A DNA stretch of 10,000 nucleotides, from assembly GCF_042767895.1 (NCBI RefSeq), contig NC_091578.1, positions 14,914,109 to 14,924,108 of the forward strand, read 5' to 3'. Both the position numbers and the translations under genes were made by a program. Below are positions 8,191 through 10,000 of the stretch, piece after piece (the first letter of the stretch is position 1; every line of letters starts with the position of its first letter). The notes below the pieces were generated by a model, which was not told where the DNA came from, ran no database searches, and was given only the letters and a program-made list of their open reading frames with translations. This DNA is from Penaeus vannamei (lineage: Eukaryota > Arthropoda > Malacostraca > Decapoda > Penaeidae).

Positions 8191-8620
8191 GAAGAGTGAA
8201 AAGAAGAAGAAGAAGAAGAAGAAATATATATATACTTGTTGGGTAGGTTTATTGTATGCAAAGGTGGAAGGTATAAGGTTGGACTGTGGTGTAGTTATAA
8301 TGATGGTGGCACTGTTGTTGGAGATGGTGGGGGAGATGGCGGTGTCCAGGAGAATGATCATCATTATGAGGCGAAGGAGGAGAAGCAGTAGATGGAGATG
8401 ATCACGGGGATGACAGAGGAGAAGAAAAAGAGGAAGAAGTGCAAGAAAGAGGAAATGAAGAAGACGACGAAGTAAAAGCAGGAGGGGGAGGAGGAAGAGA
8501 ATATACACGAATATGGAGAAGGAAAGGGGGAAGGAGAAGAAGAAGTAGACAGAAAAAGAAGAAGAAGAAAAAAGGATGATGAAGAATAAGAAGAGGAGGA
8601 GGAAGAAGAGAAACTAACCC
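8191..8620. repeat. Irregular GAA/GGA purine-rich tract
   Basis: A pure (GAA)n run at about 8200-8223 is followed by ATATATATAT and then, from about 8265, a long purine-rich stretch of GGT/GAT and later GGA/GAA units. Purine-only segments include about 8415-8439, 8515-8545, 8551-8576 and 8588-8613. On the complement it reads as Ser/Phe/Leu-rich frames, which I attribute to the repeat. Mirror-like polypurine DNA of this sort can form triplexes. Confidence 0.9.
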
Positions 8621-9005
8621 ATTCTTCCCCTTCGAGGCTTGTCCAACGACGTGGCAACGCAACACCAACCTCTCTTTAAAACGTGTTTCTGCGCGATCTA
8701 CTTCGCAACTCGTTAGCATTCTGAATAAGGAAATAACAAGCACCTTCTCCGGGTCCGGAGTCCCACGCCCGCATCTTGATCGAAGCGCACCAAATATACA
8801 TCGACAAAATTGATAATTTTCACATACAGAGAACGCGACGTTGCATGACAGTATCTGTGAATAATCTAAGGAGCATCTCATCAACAGACGAACAGATATG
8901 AATTGTGACAATCCGCGTTAATGTGGTTTTCGTAGTAATGTAGATATTTGTGGATTCAACCAGAATATCCATTGTAGGTATCGGGTAAATGGACATCTGA
9001 TACTA
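8621..9005. other. Ordinary-complexity island, GC-richer, no gene recognised
   Basis: This is mixed sequence with GC-rich parts at 8750-8790. The complement is open from 8911 leftward through the island into the purine tract (start MSQFISVRLL), about 90 non-repetitive codons. I recognise no domain, signal peptide or splice-site pair, so coding is not supported. A tight inverted repeat CTCCGG-GT-CCGGAG lies at about 8747-8760. Confidence 0.45.
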
Positions 9006-9483
9006 TTCTTATTGAAAATGATTATCATAAATATGGTGATAATGATGATATAATGACGATGATAATATTGATGAAAATGATAATGATACTGTTGCTGCTG
9101 CTACTACTACTATTACTACTACTGCTACTACTAATGATAGCGATAATAATGATGATGATGATGGAGACGATAATGGTATTTATGATAATGATGATAAAAT
9201 GATAATCATGGAAATGATAATATTAATAATAACAATAAAAAATAATGATAATGTGGATAATGATAGGAAAAAGTGTTAATGTGATAAAAACAATAATGAA
9301 AACAGAAATAATGATATTGATAATGGTAATAACAATAATATTAATTCTCACAATAATGACAATGATAATAATGATGGTGATAATGATAATAATAATAATA
9401 GCAATAATAGCAAAAAAGTAATAATGATTATGGTAATGATAATAATAATAATAGTAAAAATAATGATGGTGAGGATAGTAATA

Positions 9484-9527
<44 letters not shown>

Positions 9528-9835
9528 TACAACAATGAAAATAATGATAATAATAATAATGATGACGATGATGATGACTGATGATAATGATGATGATAAT
9601 GATGATGATAATGATAATGAAAATATTAATGGTGATGATGAGACTAATAATGATAATGCCAACATTACTGCTACAACTACTTCTACTACTACTACTACTA
9701 ACAGTCATAACAACCACAATAATAATAATAATAATTATAACAACCACAATAAATAATAATAATAATAACAACCACAATGATAATAATAATAATAATAATG
9801 ATAATAACAATGATGGTAGAAATAAAGACAATGAA
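9006..9835. repeat. GAT/AAT degenerate repeat with ACT patches
   Basis: Purine+AT triplets run for about 830 bases with the same polarity throughout. A near-pure AAT run lies at about 9499-9528 and a GAT run at about 9560-9615. Two patches of CTA/CTG triplets occur at about 9093-9134 (GCTGCTGCTACTACT) and 9669-9702. The 220-codon frame on the complement (9223-9885) is Ile/Tyr-rich repeat translation and not a gene. Confidence 0.93.
9708..9778. repeat. 28-30-bp tandem repeat, three copies
   Basis: The 13-base core TAACAACCACAAT occurs at 9708-9720, 9738-9750 and 9766-9778, separated by AAT triplets of slightly different length. The core is not a triplet variant, so the three copies must be block duplications. 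Confidence 0.88.
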
Positions 9836-10000
9836 CAGAACAATTCGTCTCTGTATATTCCTTTGTTCTCAAAAACCTCTTCCAATATATCTTCATTTCC
9901 ATTCTACTCTGAACACTTTATTCTGGAAAAACGTATTACATATTTTCTCCCCAGTTCGCTGAGACCGTTATAAACAGTAGCAATCATTATGGTACAAAAG
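9836..10000. other. Ordinary sequence ending in a possible 3' splice site
   Basis: After the repeat the strand becomes pyrimidine-leaning, and TATTTTCTCCCCAG ends at 9954, a good 3' splice-site shape. From 9955 only the frame starting at the first base stays open to the window end (FAETVINSSNHYGTK); the other two stop quickly. Phase 0 would accept the candidate exon that ends at 1108. With only 46 bases visible this may be chance. Confidence 0.3.

Noticed and set aside
8185..8911. Ser/Phe-rich frames and a 169-codon frame on the complement
   Set aside because: The Ser/Phe part comes from the GAA/GGA tract. The remaining 90 or so codons match no family and lack start or splice support.

Overview
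The window looks like non-coding nuclear DNA from a repeat-saturated animal genome. Its makeup is long (ATT)n, (ATC)n, (AG/TC)n and (GTT/AAC)n arrays, heavily interrupted, with short ordinary-complexity islands between them. A decapod crustacean, especially a penaeid shrimp, is my best guess, because those genomes are known for extreme microsatellite content. That is inference from repeat style; no gene here fixes the taxon. Nothing looks bacterial, phage or organellar: no operons, no long non-repetitive reading frame, no rRNA or tRNA recognised.

Layout. 1-1240 is AT-rich, pyrimidine-leaning sequence with one good splice-site cluster around 1003-1114. 1241-4500 is one compound trinucleotide repeat field. 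It opens with a clean (ATT)n core containing a 114-bp tandem duplication and a larger ~345-bp duplication, then becomes a degenerate ATT/ATC field that flips strand polarity several times. 4501-5277 is an ordinary island. 5278-5489 is a (TC)n/poly-C polypyrimidine tract and 5856-6131 an oppositely oriented (GA)n/(GACA)n tract, with a 366-bp island between. 6132-6384 is another island. 6385-7480 holds (GTT)n and then GAT/AAT repeats. 7500-7700 is an island that resembles a dispersed element I recall from other animal genomes. 7690-8040 is ATC repeat with a 33-bp minisatellite. 8041-8190 is a small island, 8191-8620 an irregular GAA/GGA purine-rich tract, 8621-9005 an island, 9006-9835 GAT/AAT repeat, and 9836-10000 ordinary sequence ending in a possible 3' splice site.

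Almost all long open frames here are by-products of the repeats. A strand made of AT+pyrimidine triplets reads as poly-Ile, poly-Leu/Ser or poly-Tyr/His with no stop in any frame, and its complement is open in two frames as poly-Asn/Asp and poly-Ile/Met. I annotate none of them as genes. The only coding hints are short candidate exons: a 71-nt one at 1038-1108, and 3' splice sites before 4751 and 9955 whose reading phase would fit it. The simplest model is a large intron or an intergenic region. The most interesting points are the recursive-splice-like CAG/GTAAGT junction, the possible dispersed element at 7515-7700, and fold-back inverted repeats where the triplet repeat changes polarity.
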